Shown here one piece after another: positions 11,681 to 25,275 of a stretch of 64,000 nucleotides of DNA. The notes under the pieces were generated by a model, which saw only the letters and a program-made list of their open reading frames with translations, did no database searches and was not told the DNA's origin. The stretch is taken from positions 184,836,452 to 184,900,451 of the forward strand of contig BTPG01000003.1 of NCBI GenBank assembly GCA_036245525.1, in the 5' to 3' direction. A program made the position numbers and the translations under genes. Source of the DNA: Semisulcospira habei. Lineage: Eukaryota; Mollusca; Gastropoda; Semisulcospiridae. Numbering within the stretch: the first letter of the stretch is position 1; every line of letters begins with the position of its first letter.

Positions 11681-14600
11681 CTGCAAAGAATATAAATATT
11701 GCAATTAACGGGGGAAATAAGTTATATTCTCACGCCCTGCGACTTTATGATACAAGACTAACTCAATAGACGATTTGCAGAAGTCAGAAGTAGGTCGACG
11801 TTGCCCGAGTTTCGACGAAAAAAGGTTTACTCTTTTTTTTTTTTTTTAAACTGGCGTTGGAGGATTTGTAACTGCCGTCGATGCAAAAGCAATGGAAATA
11901 AATTGGGGCGGTCCGTGGCGCAGTGGTTAAGGCGCCTGCCACCAATGCTAAAGGTGCGAGGTTCGATTACGTGTTCCGACGTCGGATTTTTCTCCTCTAG
12001 TAAGTGTCACCGTTAATTCGGGCGGACTGTCGGGGGTTCTTTCTCCGGGTACTCCGGCTCTTCCTCCCCCTCCACTTTGGTATCAGCTTCAGCCCACTTA
12101 ATCAAATTTCAAATACAAGCGATTTTGAATTTCCAAAAAACTTCAGTAGCTCGCTTGAGCTTGCCCTTAGCACCACGTGAATGTTCTGTGTTTACGTAAA
12201 GTGTGTGAGTGAATGCGCGTGATTCACGTGAGCGTGCTTGTTGGGTTCAGTTCGCGGCGGCGCTTTGAGCCGATTTTCAATTGGGATAAAGCGCTTATTT
12301 AATGCGCTTATTATTATTATTATTATAAATTGGCGCATAGCAAACATCTTATACACATCTAAGACAGTGCAATAGAATCAGCAGCATCACACACAGACAC
12401 AATAGCTTATAGCAACGCCGTAATACAATAGGCGTTCAGTACATACCAAATGCAAGGAGAAAGAGAAAATGTTTAACATTTACGTTTTATCAGCAGTAGT
12501 GTAGACCATAACCCAGTCCTGGCTACCGTGTCCCCCCCCCCCTCCCCTCCCCAGGACTCATTAAGATGGGTTCCAAAGTATACCTTAGTATGTCCTGAGA
12601 TGTTTAAGCCATGTTCCCCTAAAATCCTTAGGAACACACCAGAGATATAGCCGATGGCGCAAGGGTACCCCCATTCACGCTCTTCGCGGATGCTAAAAGT
12701 ACTTATTTACTTACGCCTGTCACCCCTCCCAGGCTATAGGCCGTCGACGAGAGAACTCCAGCGACTCCTGTCCTGTGCTTCTCCTTCGACTTTACTCCAG
12801 GTGGTTCCCAGTCTCTTGATGTCTGCTTGGAGGTCTCGACGCTAGGTGTTTCTCGGCCTGCCTCTTTTCCTCTTTCCCTGTGGGTTCCATGACAATGTCT
12901 GCCTACTGATACTGGAAACTGGCTTTCTCAGACTGTGACTAATCCATCCCCATCTTCTTCGTCCAATTTCATTCTCTGCTGTTATATGCTCTGTTCTCTC
13001 GCAGAGTGCGACGTTGCTGATCTTCTCTGGCCAGTGGATTTTCAAGATTTTTCTAAGGCAACTGTTTATGAAGATCTGTACTCTGTTGACTGTGGTTTTT
13101 GTCAATCTCCAAGTCTCTGCTGGCTAGATGTCTGGGGGGTCGGGTGGGGTGGGTCTGTTCAGTAACTCTTCAAAATACTCGGCCCATCTGTCGAGTTGGT
13201 CTGCTCTGTCTGCAATAGGCTTGCCTTCTTTGTCTTTTACTAGTCTTTCTGTATGGCCATACTTGCCAGACAATCTTCTGGAAATGTCGTAGAGCTGTTT
13301 CATGTTGCCGCTGCCTGCTGCCTTTTCTGCCTCTGCTGCTAGGCCGTCTGTTTAGGCTCTTTTGTCTGCCCTGATACTCCTCTTCACCTCGCGGTTGGCT
13401 TCCGAGTACTCCTCATGTGCCCTTGCTTTGGCTGCTCTCGTGCGACTGTTGTTGACAACTGCTTTCTTCTGCTTCCTCACTTCTATCTTCTTCAAAGTAT
13501 GTGCCGACAGCCAGTCCTTGTGGTGGTGTTTCTTGAACCCCACATTGTCTTTGCAGGTTGAGTTCAGTGCCCCTCTAACTGCCTTCCACTGCTGCTCTGT
13601 GGTGACCGCCTCCTCTTCATTTACTAGCTCCTGTAGCGCTTGAAACCGCTTGGACAGCACTAGTTTGAACTCTTCTCTCACTCCAGTCTCTCTCAGGAGG
13701 CCTACATTATAGCGCCGTCTTCTTGTTGTCCCTGTGCTGCTTTTCTTTAACTTGAGCTTTATTCTTAAGATAAGCAGATGGTGGTCTGAGGCGACATCTG
13801 CTCCCCTCCTCGCTTGAACATCTTGAAGGGATCTTCTAAATTTCTTGCTAATGCAGATATGGTCTATGTGTTTCTCTGTAGTATGGTCAGGTGAGACCCA
13901 CGTTGCTTTATGTATTCTTCTGTGTGGGAAGATGCTGCCACCAATGACAAGTCTGTTTAGAGCACAAAAGTCTACGAACCTCTCCCCGTTCTCACTCATC
14001 TCCCCTAGTCCCTATCTCCCCATCACCTCTTCGTATCCGGTGTTGTACTCCCCTATTTTGGCATTAAAATCGCCCACTATTATGGTGATGTCTCGCTCCG
14101 CACATTTGTCCACAACACTTTGGAATCGGTCGTAGAACTCTTGTTTCTTTTCCTCGCCACTGTCATTAGTGGGAGCATAACACTGGATGACGTTCAGTTT
14201 GATCTTTTTCCTGGTTCTAAAGGCTGCTGTGATAATTCTTGGGCCAAGAGGTTCCCAGCCCATCAGCGCTCTCTGTGCCACTGGTGACAGCATGAATGCT
14301 ACACCTTCTGTATGGGGGGGGGGGGGGGGCATTCTCCTCTTCATGACCTGAATACAGAATCATCTCCCCACTTAACAGCCTTTACTGGCCAGACTGCGTC
14401 CATCTGGCTTCACTGATACCTAGCAGGGAAAGGTTGTACTTTTGAATTTCCGCTGCTATCTGGGCGGACTTCCTGCTCTGGTACATGGTCTTGACATTCC
14501 ATGTGCCCATGATTGGTGTCCCTGGATAGAGAGAGGCGGCTCGGTCCTGTGGCTTCCGAAGACTTCCGGCTTTCACCACACGACGTCATAAATCTTCTGG

Positions 14601-17600
14601 TAGAAGAACCTTCCTCCTCCAGGAAAGGAATTGCTGTTTGTCTATTCGTCGGCGTTTTTGTAGCTATTTCTTTATTTGCACGCCCAACCCCCTTACTAGG
14701 AGGACCAGAGGTTTTTTGTCGGGGTCTCCATCCCTTAGACCATGTTGGTTCACGGCACCTTATTTCATTCGGTGCACCCCTCTCGCGAGGGACCCCCCTA
14801 TCCACCACCCAGGGGACTCGCCTCAACGCCATATAGTCCCAGCGCGAGGGGATGCTAAAATGAGGTTGAGAAACAGGCCTACATCATCACAACAGGATGT
14901 CACAAATATAATAAACTTGACTAGGCGATTCTGTGATCACAGTGAGTGCCACAGTGGTTGATTTTGTATCCCTACCCCTTAAGTTGTAAAAATACACAAA
15001 ATTAATTAGAAAAAAAATACTAAAGTTGTTCCATTTCATTTTGACCTCTCTTTACCTATTACGCTTCAATAATGTGAGCATAAAGTGCAAGAAAATATGG
15101 ACAGTCGGCATCCTTTATGGTACATTCGAGGTGAATGATAGCTTTTTCCCATTTAAAATTTCCGAATTGGGAATCGTACGTTGTTTCCGATGCCTTCATA
15201 AATTTTGTATAGAACTGATAGGTCTTTTTGTTTAGGTTTTATTGGTTAGGATAGAGTACCACAGTTACTCCCAACCTGATTTTATGATGCTGTGATGCAT
15301 TTAGGGGCCACACTGGCTAAATCTGATGCCCTACTCCCATTTTACAAGTACGCAAAGGAACACAAAATGATCATAACAATTGTTTATGTCATACTCCTCT
15401 ATTTAAATTTTTGTTGCCAGTTTTCTTAACAAAGTATGCAGCATACAATTTGTGATCATTTCATTAATTTCAATGTGACCCATCAATTTATTTGTAACTA
15501 TACTGACTTTTGTTAAAAACGCGAAAAGTGTAAGTGTACCCGCAAACAAAGAGCCACCCTGACAGCAAAACAAGAACATTTTATTTGTTGCTTACTTCAG
15601 ATGTTCAGCCTACTGTCTGAGCTATCTTCACACAAAAATTGGATGAGTTATCGCCCATGGCTACCTTGGAGGACACAGGGTTTCATTAGTGGTGAAAATA
15701 AGCAAAACTAAGGTACTCTGTGAAGCAAGTTTGCTGTGATATGTTTTAACACAAATGTTATGGGGATTGCTTATAATGACTGTTATTAACTGTCTCAAAC
15801 GAACTTTGACTCGAACAATTCATTAGAGAACCAGAACTTCCGGTGCACATCATTTTCTAAATAAATCTTATTTGATTTAATGTGAATTACTTTCAAACCA
15901 TTTTTCATACTCCAGTAACTGACACAGAAATAAAGAACACACCATATCCATTTGATCAGGTAAATATGGCCGCTAACATAAAAATAAAGAACCTTTTAAT
16001 TTTCATGTTTGTAGGTCATGTTGATTATTTATGTGCCTTTGACAAACGAAAAGTAGGTCATGATCAAACAGGCCTCAATTTCATGCACACGGACCCTAGT
16101 GACACTGCACATTGGTTGGCTTTCAGCTGTGTCCTATGCAGATGCTCCCCATTTCACTTTAAATATCCTGTGATGGTAGTGTCAGTGATGACGTCATAAG
16201 TCATCGATGTGCGATTCTTAAGACTAAACATTCTATTTGCACACGACATAACACACTCTTCATAATATTTTCTACTAAATGACGTCAAAATAACCCGAAT
16301 TAAAGGATATGTACGAAGAAAAGCGCTATGGTGAAAAATTTGCCTTTCTTTTGTTGATCAGTATATTTTTAAACTGGCTGGTCCTAGCGTAAGGCGGGTA
16401 AAGAAAGGTCTCCCCTTTTGTTTTCATTTATTTTCATCTAGAAATGTGTAAATATGAATATGCGTAATAAAGTTTCATGGTTCCTAACAGCCAAAACAAT
16501 GTTATCAAAATATTTAGTTTCCACAAGTCCACCCCGAGATCACCACTTCCACCCCCATTTTTGGCCTTTTCTGCAACGTTCAATTCCTTTATAGCCGTCT
16601 TTAAATCTTATATCGTTCTGGCTGCCAATAAGTGAGCTGTCAAGAGCTCGGCAGCATGTTTTCAGAGTTTGGTGTACAGGGGCGTGTCTTCTGATCAGAA
16701 CTGCCAGCGGACCACTTCTCTGTATGGACAGGTCTGGAGAATGTGCTAAGGAGACTGATTTTCTACGCCACAAAGAGCTGTTTCCGCATGACCCAGTCTC
16801 ACTAGGCGAGTCCAGAGTGATCAGTGCGTAGATGAAAGATGGCCTGGCTCTCCCTGGTCAGCTTGTTGATGTCGTCTGCCCACGGGCTGCAGCCGCCATT
16901 CTGCTGTTGCCAATGACTTTGTTGCTGTAGGGTTTTGGTTTTTTTACAGGAGGTTGTGAATTCGAGGTAGTCTAGCGCCTGCTTTGGCCAGGCTGTCAGC
17001 CTCTCCATTCCCAGCTACTCCAGAATGCACTGGAATCCACTGCAGCACTATTTTGTGGACAGGGCATCTAGCCTATCTTGAAGCTTCCTGGTGAGGAGAT
17101 CAGTGGATCAAGCTACTGCCTTACCCTAGCTATTGCTCTGCTGCTGTGTTGAGCACCTGCAGATCTGTACGATAGTTGGAGCTGCTGCCACCAGCTGGTA
17201 AGGAGAGGGAGGTAATAGTGCGGTCTGAACAACAGATCTATGTACACGCCACTTCCTTCATTACGCATGGCGTCTGTGCAGACCCGCCTGTGTACATGTG
17301 AGCACAGCTGCCAGGGTAGCGCTTGTGCATAATCTCCAGCGAGAAGGCTTTGTGCAGTGCCACGATCTTTGGCATAGAGTCCTGGAACATCGTTTATGTT
17401 GTCTAGAAGGCTCTTTCGAGATGTCCAGGTATCTTTGGGCTTGGTTCTAGGATCGGACGTCAGTTTTAGCATTTTGTAGGACCTTCAGTTGGCGGTTCAG
17501 ACTTGGGCATTTCTGACGGTTCTTGCTCTGCTCCTGTAGTCACCAGTGCTGTTCGTGTTTAGTAAGTCTCTTCATCGTGTATGCTGTTCTGCGTTCCAGT

Positions 17601-20600
17601 AGCTCCAATGTCCTCCATTTCCTAAATCGGAGTGCTCCAGATGGCTCTAAAAATGTCACTGCATCATGAGAATGACCCATGTTCTGCATCTTGTCAAGCC
17701 TGGCTTTTTGGGTTTTGCAGGCAGTGTTTCATGTTGTCGATGTATCTTGGTACCGCACTACTGGTCTGACCAAGCTGGTGTTTGCTTGCGCCAGGATGCT
17801 GTAATTTGCGCCAATGTGGTCCCCACCAGTTTCTTCATCAGAAACTTGTTTTCGCAGCTCTAGCCTCCATGGCTTCGACGTGAGTCCTCCACGTGAATCC
17901 AGTATTTTTTTGTTGCCAGTAAAGTTGGTCTGTCTGTCTTTGGTACTGAAAGGTCTCCAGTTTCAAGGCGAACTCTTCCATCTGATTGAAAGAGATGGTC
18001 TAGCTCAGTTTGAGTGGCCATCTTTCAGTTCATTTGCTGACTCCATTGGCAGCATCCTGGATTCTGCAGAATGCTATTTCTGTATGTTCTGCTGCGCTCC
18101 ACACTGCAAAGTCATCCGCATGGAGGATGTTCGAGACGAACCTTGGTACTGCTGTACTGATGTCATTAATGTAGACCAAGAACAGCATCAGACACAACAT
18201 CTCCCTGAGGTACACCTTCCCCGGGTTTGACAAGACTGCTGAATGTGCAGACAGTAGAAGCTTCAGCGGCATCCCTTGTTAAACATGCCTAACTAAAATA
18301 AATTACAATTAAATTGATGGATCACATTAAAATTAATGAAATGAACACAAATTTTTATGCTAAATATGCATACTTTGTTAAGAAAACTGGCAACAAAAAT
18401 ATTTAAACAGAGGAGTATGACATAAGCAATTGTTATGATCATTTTGGGTTCCTTTGCATACTGGTAAAATGGGGGTAGAGCTGCAGATTTAGCCACTGTG
18501 GCCCCTAAATGCACTACAGCATCATACAAACAGATTGGGAGTAACTGTGGTACTCTATCCTAATTAATACAACCTAAAAAAATGACCTATCAGTTTATAC
18601 AAAATTTCTGAGGGCATCGGAAACAACGTACGTTTCCCAATTCGGAAATTTTAAATGGAAAAAAAGCTATCATTCACCACGAACGTACCGTAAAGGATGC
18701 CGACTTTCCTTATTTTATTGCACTTTATGCTCACATTATTAAAACTTAATAGGTAAAGAGAGGTCAAAATGAAATGGATTAACTTTATTAATTTTTTCTA
18801 ATTAATTTTGTGTATTTTTACAACTTGGGGGTAGGGATACAAAATCAACCACTGTGGCACTCACAGTGATCACAGCATCGCCTAGTGAAATTTATAAGAA
18901 TTGTGACATCCTGTTGTAATGATGTAAGGCTGCAAATTGCCTGCCAGTGCTATATTAAATGTCTGAAGGCATCTGACACATTATTTTTGTCTTTTTTTGC
19001 GATTTCGCGGAAATGACCGTTTACTGGGTGCACAGAGATTCAATATTTTGTTCATAATGTTTTTTTGCAGAGGATGCAGAAGGTATACCTTAACATAATA
19101 TTGCCTGATTTGGGCTTCTGGAATGCATTTTGATTTCTTTAGAGGAAAATGTTTCTCAACCTCATTTTAGCATCCGCGAAGACCGTGAATAGGGGTACCC
19201 TTCCGCCATCGGCTATATCTCTGGTCTGTTCCTAAGGAGTTTAGGGGGAAATGGCTTAAACATCTCAGGACATACTAAGGTACACTTTGAAACACATCTT
19301 ATTGAGTACTGGGGCGGGGGAGGGGGGGGGGGTCACGGTAGACCGGGCTAGCTCATGGACTATTGTGTTTATCAGCCGAACTGTGAAGTCACACTGACTG
19401 GGGGTGAGTGTGCAAAGCACGTTTAAAAGGGCTTTTAAATACCTATCCTGGGGCCGGGCAAGCTATTCCTCGTGTTAAGCTGATGCCTAGGGCTGAAGTT
19501 AAATAGCCTGCACAAATATTCGGGGACTTGGTAAAGAAATATTTTGTGCACTTGGACGCATTTGTTAACTTTGAGTTGTTCTTTCACAGGAAGCAGGTCA
19601 AATCGATTTTATTTTTTTCGAATGATAAACTACTATTTTCAAGAGGGAGATTGACTATGGGCAAAGCCTCCCCTCTACGCCCCCCACCCCCCCCCCCCCC
19701 CCCCCGCCCATACCCCTCCCCCCCTCCCCTCCCCCCCCCCTCCCACCGAACAACACTCCTCCCCCCCCCCCCCTTTCCTTGAAAGACTTGGCTGAGACTC
19801 TGAATGTCAGCTTGTGTTATGTCTTACCTAAGCTGGTTATCCACGACAGTCGCGGCATGATCAGTGTGTCCCATTTTGCACGTGCCGACAGGATGGAAGC
19901 ACGTCATCATCGTGTGACGTATGTGACATCGCCAATAATCGTCACTGTCGTACTGGTGACGAACAGCACACGCCTTCACTGGCCCGTCCACCAGTCTGGC
20001 TCCTATCTTCTGCAGTGTCGGAGTGGTTATGAGCTTTTGGCACTGCCTCACACCTGCACAAGATCAACTATAGTTACGTCAGGAAACATAAGGCGGATAC
20101 GAAAGCAATGTGTTGTAATAGATAGACCATCGTAACCGATGATGTCGTCATTGTGCATGACTTCTATTTGTGGGTGCGGGTGTGGCTGGCCAAGCCAATC
20201 ATGGAGCCACACCTGCGAGGGCAATGGGGGCAATGGAACGTAGCTATAGGGAGAGTCGACGCTGTCTTTCTGCGAGCTCTGGCACTGGTGATCCGTTCGC
20301 GCCGATTGTGTTCAAAGAGCGTGCAGGCTTTCCTGGTGGCGGCACGCCAGCCGGATCTGTCTTGTGCTTGTGCTTCAAGTTCCTTTACCGGGAAGACGCA
20401 GTGCTTGAGGCTGTCTCTTATGCAGTCTTTGAAGCGTTTCTTTGGCCGTCCTTCCTTTCTGTGGACTTTTGAGAGTGCACCATACAGGAGTTGGCGTGGC
20501 ATGCGAGAATCATCCATGCGTATAACATGACCTGTCCAGCGGAGTTGTGTCTTTAAGATCAAGGCTTCAACACTCACTAAGCCAGCATTGTCCAGGACTT

Positions 20601-23600
20601 CCAGGTTTGTCACCTTTTCTTGCCATTTGATGCCCATGAGTGAGCGCAGGGATCTCATGTGGAAATGTTCAAGCTGCTTGAGGTGCTTTCTATACAGCGT
20701 CCATGACTGTGTTGTAGTGATGCGTTTATAGACATACTCTTACAGAAGACAGATAGATACATTGTACATGGAAGGTTAACTATTAGAGTCAATTAAACTA
20801 TAGCCACTATTGCTATTGCCTCTATCCATTTATCAGTCCATGACTCTATATATCCATGCATTCTTCATCCATCTTTCCATCCACGTATGCTTCCATTTAT
20901 CCAAGGCCGACGTCGGTCGCGGTTGGCCCGCGCACGGCTGTGCGCGGGCCAACGGCGGCCCACGTCGGCACTCCATCTATCCCCCTTACCGTAGAGCAGA
21001 ATGTCGACGTCGTGGTCCGTGCTGTATTGGGGGTCAATGAGCGGGTGTGCTGTAGGGTCGGTACTCTGCAGCCTGATGGTGCCGACACTGGTAGGATGGA
21101 GGAGGGTGGGCAGACACGAGAACCCGTCACTCTTCTGTCTAGAGGACAGACGCTCCCTCTCCTGCAAGAACACAGGCACTGTATGCATGAATATACCAAG
21201 GGGAAGCATTCCCAGTAGGCAAAGGTCATCGGGCCGAAGTCGCCCGTGGTGGGCCCGAGCAAGACTTGCGCTCACCCACTGCAGTCGAATTCGGCCCGAC
21301 AGCCTGGTACACACCTGGACTAGCACCAATACCATCAGATATCCATGTGGCGAAATTTAGGGACAAGAAACAATGACCACACACAAAACTCGTGGACAGT
21401 CCTTGGGAACTCTCGCAAACCAAAGCTGGGGAAAGCCCTAGCAGATAATGTAGACCCATCATCGAAAATCACACAGCACTGAACAAACAAACAGTTAGAT
21501 CCCCTAACATCTGTCTTACTAACTATTCCATAATGTCTATTTCTATCATAGTCTTAGACTTATGACAATCCTTAATGTGCGAGCGAAAGCAAGGCTTCTT
21601 GGACCTTCACTGAACGACTCCCAGCAACCAACGAGAGCGAAGTCACTGTGGATAAACAGATTGTACCATAGACAACACTCCAAACATCTCCAAAGAGGCA
21701 TAGATCCTCATGCATCCGAGGGACGCATGAAGATCTATGCCTGTTGGAGATGTTTGGAGCGTTGTCTGCGCTTTTGGTACAGGCTGTTTATCCACTGTGA
21801 CTTCACTCTCGTTCGTTGTAGGGATCGTTCGTTGCAAACGAAACCTCGCTATTGTTTGGGTCGGCACGACCTACATCATTCTTTCGACGTCATTCATTGC
21901 AAGTGAAAATGCGACATTTCTCTTGTATTCGTGGCCTACAGTGATTTGAAACTGAAAATAACGTGACATCACAGTGTGGAAGTCACTAATCGAAAGCGAG
22001 GCATCGTGAGACCTTCACCCCCACCCGGGTCTGCCCTGGGGGACTTGGGTGGGGTTAGGTACTTTTTAGTTCCCAGGGTCACCCTGTTCAGCCCCACAGG
22101 GTGAGTTTTCCTCTCTATTCTGGGGCATGTGTTTCTGTCTACCCGAGATCCATTCACCTGTATTTGCCTTTTTAAAACTCTCCCTACTGTCTGCACTGCC
22201 TGTAGCTCTTGATATTGGATGTGTGTTGTTAAATGGTCTTAGCTTTATTTAGGCCCCATGTTTTAGGTTTATTTAACGTATTTGACCGGCTGGCGACATA
22301 CATTCAATGTTCTGTTTAGTTTTTTTTTTTTTTTTTTTCACAAGCAGTGCAGGCACGTCCTGAGAAAGCCTTGTTGCTGTCGGGACGTTAAGCAATGTAC
22401 AATGTACAATGTGAGACCTTCACCTCGTGAATATTCCAGAGAATCGGGAATAACAACCAATCGCGAGCCCAAGAAATGGTTACATACAATGAAGTATAAG
22501 AAGGTCACACACATCCCTTAATTTACATCTCGCATTTATGGCACGTCTTTCTCGGAACCCAGGAAGCAGGTAGGAGACGCATCAACAAACGAGAATATGA
22601 CTGTGTGAATCGTTAAAAGTTTTAGGGCTGAACGTCTTTTGTCCACCACGAAGGTAATTTCAAAGACGGGGCAGCCAAAAGAGGCCTGTACAAATTTTGA
22701 CCCCAGCTGGGTTCAAACACACTACCTTTCGGACGAGAGTCGAACGCTCTACCAAGCAGCTCTCCGAGAAGATATGTGAGTGCGGGCAATCGTGTGTGTG
22801 AGTTTCTAAAATCTAAAAGCGCATTGGCAGGGTTTTATTATCTTACCTCTGGTGTAAGCTTGATGAAGCTGGCCCAGTCAAGTAGAAAGCCAAACATATG
22901 AAGCTGTGTGTCCGGGAAATCTGCCTCTCTTTGGTTTTCCGTGCTGGCCAGAAAAGCCATGGCCTCGATACCCCCAGATGCTGTCAATACGCCTAGACAA
23001 AAGCAAAAGCAAACGCGCCCATTATAACATTATTTCGTCCCCCCACCCCACCCCCTTAAAAAACAACACATAACAACCAAACAAACAAAACCCAAAATTG
23101 AAACAGCATTTTGAGATTAGACAATCGGTTTACCAGGCTGTTTCCCCTTTCTGGTTCTGGTTCTGCACTGCAGTCTTACAGGTAATTCCACATGAATACC
23201 TTAAAATGAGGACTCATGTGACTATACGCTTCTTGCAAATGGTCACTGAATATGTGAACTCCGTGTACGTTCCCATTCTTCTGATTTTGGAATAAAGGTT
23301 GTGCTCGCAAGTGCCCAATGCGCAAAAGGCTTTCGGGCCGACGTCGGGCGCCGTTGGCCCGCGCACAGTCGTGCGCTGGCCAACGGTGGCCGACGTCGGT
23401 CCGATGGCCTTTGCACACTGGGCGGTGCTTGGCCCAATCCCACAGACTGTGTACTTTGCCTGATGCCGTCACCGGTGTCTTAAACCTGCACACATTTTCA
23501 GGAGGCACCCACAAATAGCAGCAGACAGGAAGCGACTTACCTGTTCCCAGCAGATGGTACTTGGCGAGTTCCCACAGACTGTTGAGTTTGTCCTGCGTGA

Positions 23601-25207
23601 TGCCGTCACTGGTGTTCACGCCGATACCCACGTCAACGTACACGTGGTCCTGAAGGTTGTTGCCCACTGGCAAGTCCGCTGCCACTTGTATCTAACACAC
23701 ACACACACACACGCACGCACGCACGACCTGGTCCTCAAGTTTGTTGCCCTATGTGGACATACTTAACTCCTTCAGTGTCAGTAAACGAAGATTGTACGTT
23801 TTAAAAAATTGTGAATACTAAAAAAATAATAATATAACAATTACTGCAAATTCAGCGCCACAGAGCACCAACCGGCAATGAAATGCGGTTAGAAAGTGGT
23901 TTTAGCAAGACGCATAGATCCTCACAAGCCCCCGCAACTGCTGAGGCTCGAGAAAATTTATCTCTTGCTGATAGATCGTGTTCAGTGCAGGAGCTCAGCC
24001 TACAACTCCCAGATACAAGAGACAGTTTATATAGATCTTCATGAGCCCCTTCACATGATGTTCGCAGTGCTCATGTGATCCTTTCGCTTAAAACATTCCA
24101 GACATGTCTCATCCGGATTCGCGGCTTTAAACCGCGAATCCGGTTGCGGCACGTCTCGAAATAGTTAAACCAGTGCGCGAAATTCTTTATACAAAAACTC
24201 ATCTTCCAATCATTGAATTATATCATTGAATATTTATTTTAATATGATCATTGCGCTACATGAAAATAAACTGCCAACGTTTATATACAACAGACACATC
24301 AACCATCAGCGTACACAACTTGAAAGGATAATCCAGGGATTTGGCATACCCCCATTTCTTGCAGATGATCTTTAGGTCCCACACCAGACAACATCAGGAT
24401 CTGCGGCGATCCGATCGATCCCGCTGACAGGATCACCTCTCTTGTAGCACGAGCGGTGCGCGGGGTCCTGTCCCGTGAAAACTCTACTCCAATCGCGCGG
24501 CTTTTCTCAATCAGCACCTGAACATGAGGAAATTTAGATCAGCACTATTCCAGCTCCTCGCGCTGGGACCATATGGCGTTGAACAGTTGCCTTAGAAGAA
24601 TTTTGAAAATCCACTGGCCAGAGAAGATCAGCAACGTCAGACTCTGGGAGAGAACAGAGCAGATAACAGCAGAGAATGAAATTGGGCGAAGAAGATGGGG
24701 ATGGATCGGTCACAGTCTGAGAAAGCCAGCTTCCAGTATCACTAGGCAGGCATTGTCATGGAACCCCCAGGGAAAGAGGAAAAGAGGTAGGCCGAGAAAC
24801 TCCTGGCGTCGAGACTTCCAGACAGACATCAAGAGACTGGGAACCACCTGGAGTAGAATCGAAGGAGAAGCACAGGACAGGAGTTGCTGGAGGTCTCTCG
24901 TCGACGGCCTATACCCGGGTAGGGGTGACAGGCGTAAGTAAAGTAAGTAAGTAAGTACTATTCCAGTTGCATGCGCATGTTCGATCATAGTTAGAGGTGA
25001 ATGAATAAGGTCAAAATGTTAGACCCCCCCCCCCCCCCTCTTTCCACCCCCTCCCCTTTTTGATATTTCGACTGGCGGTTGAGAAGGTGCAAGAGGTCCT
25101 CACAAACGCTAATACCACTCCGCCCCTCCCCCCCCCCCCCCTCTCTCTTTCTTTCTGGCCTCCCCCTCTCCTCTCCCTGGCCTAGCCACCCCCCCCCCCC
25201 GCCCCTT

Positions 25208-25275
<68 letters not shown>

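Larger units (their letters stand above)
12699..14849 (-). mobile_element. RTE-clade element with deleted RT core, with TSD
   Basis: A 2.15-kb minus-strand insertion between 11-base direct repeats GGATGCTAAAA at 12688-12698 and 14850-14860. It reads 5' end, APE endonuclease, linker, then jumps to the C-terminal end of the polyprotein. The (GTAA)-type tail GGCGTAAGTAAATAAG is at the 3' end. The RT palm, with its YADD-type motif, is absent. Wording such as [20 protein letters not shown] and [10 protein letters not shown] is typical of RTE LINEs. Confidence 0.85.

Noticed and set aside
19528..19782. Proline-rich protein frame
   Set aside because: It results from the C-rich tract and has no start context or conservation signal.
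20897..21335. Long overlapping frames around GMC exon 9
   Set aside because: They extend exon 9 into introns and through the P2 palindromes. Splice sites limit the real coding part to 20990-21161.
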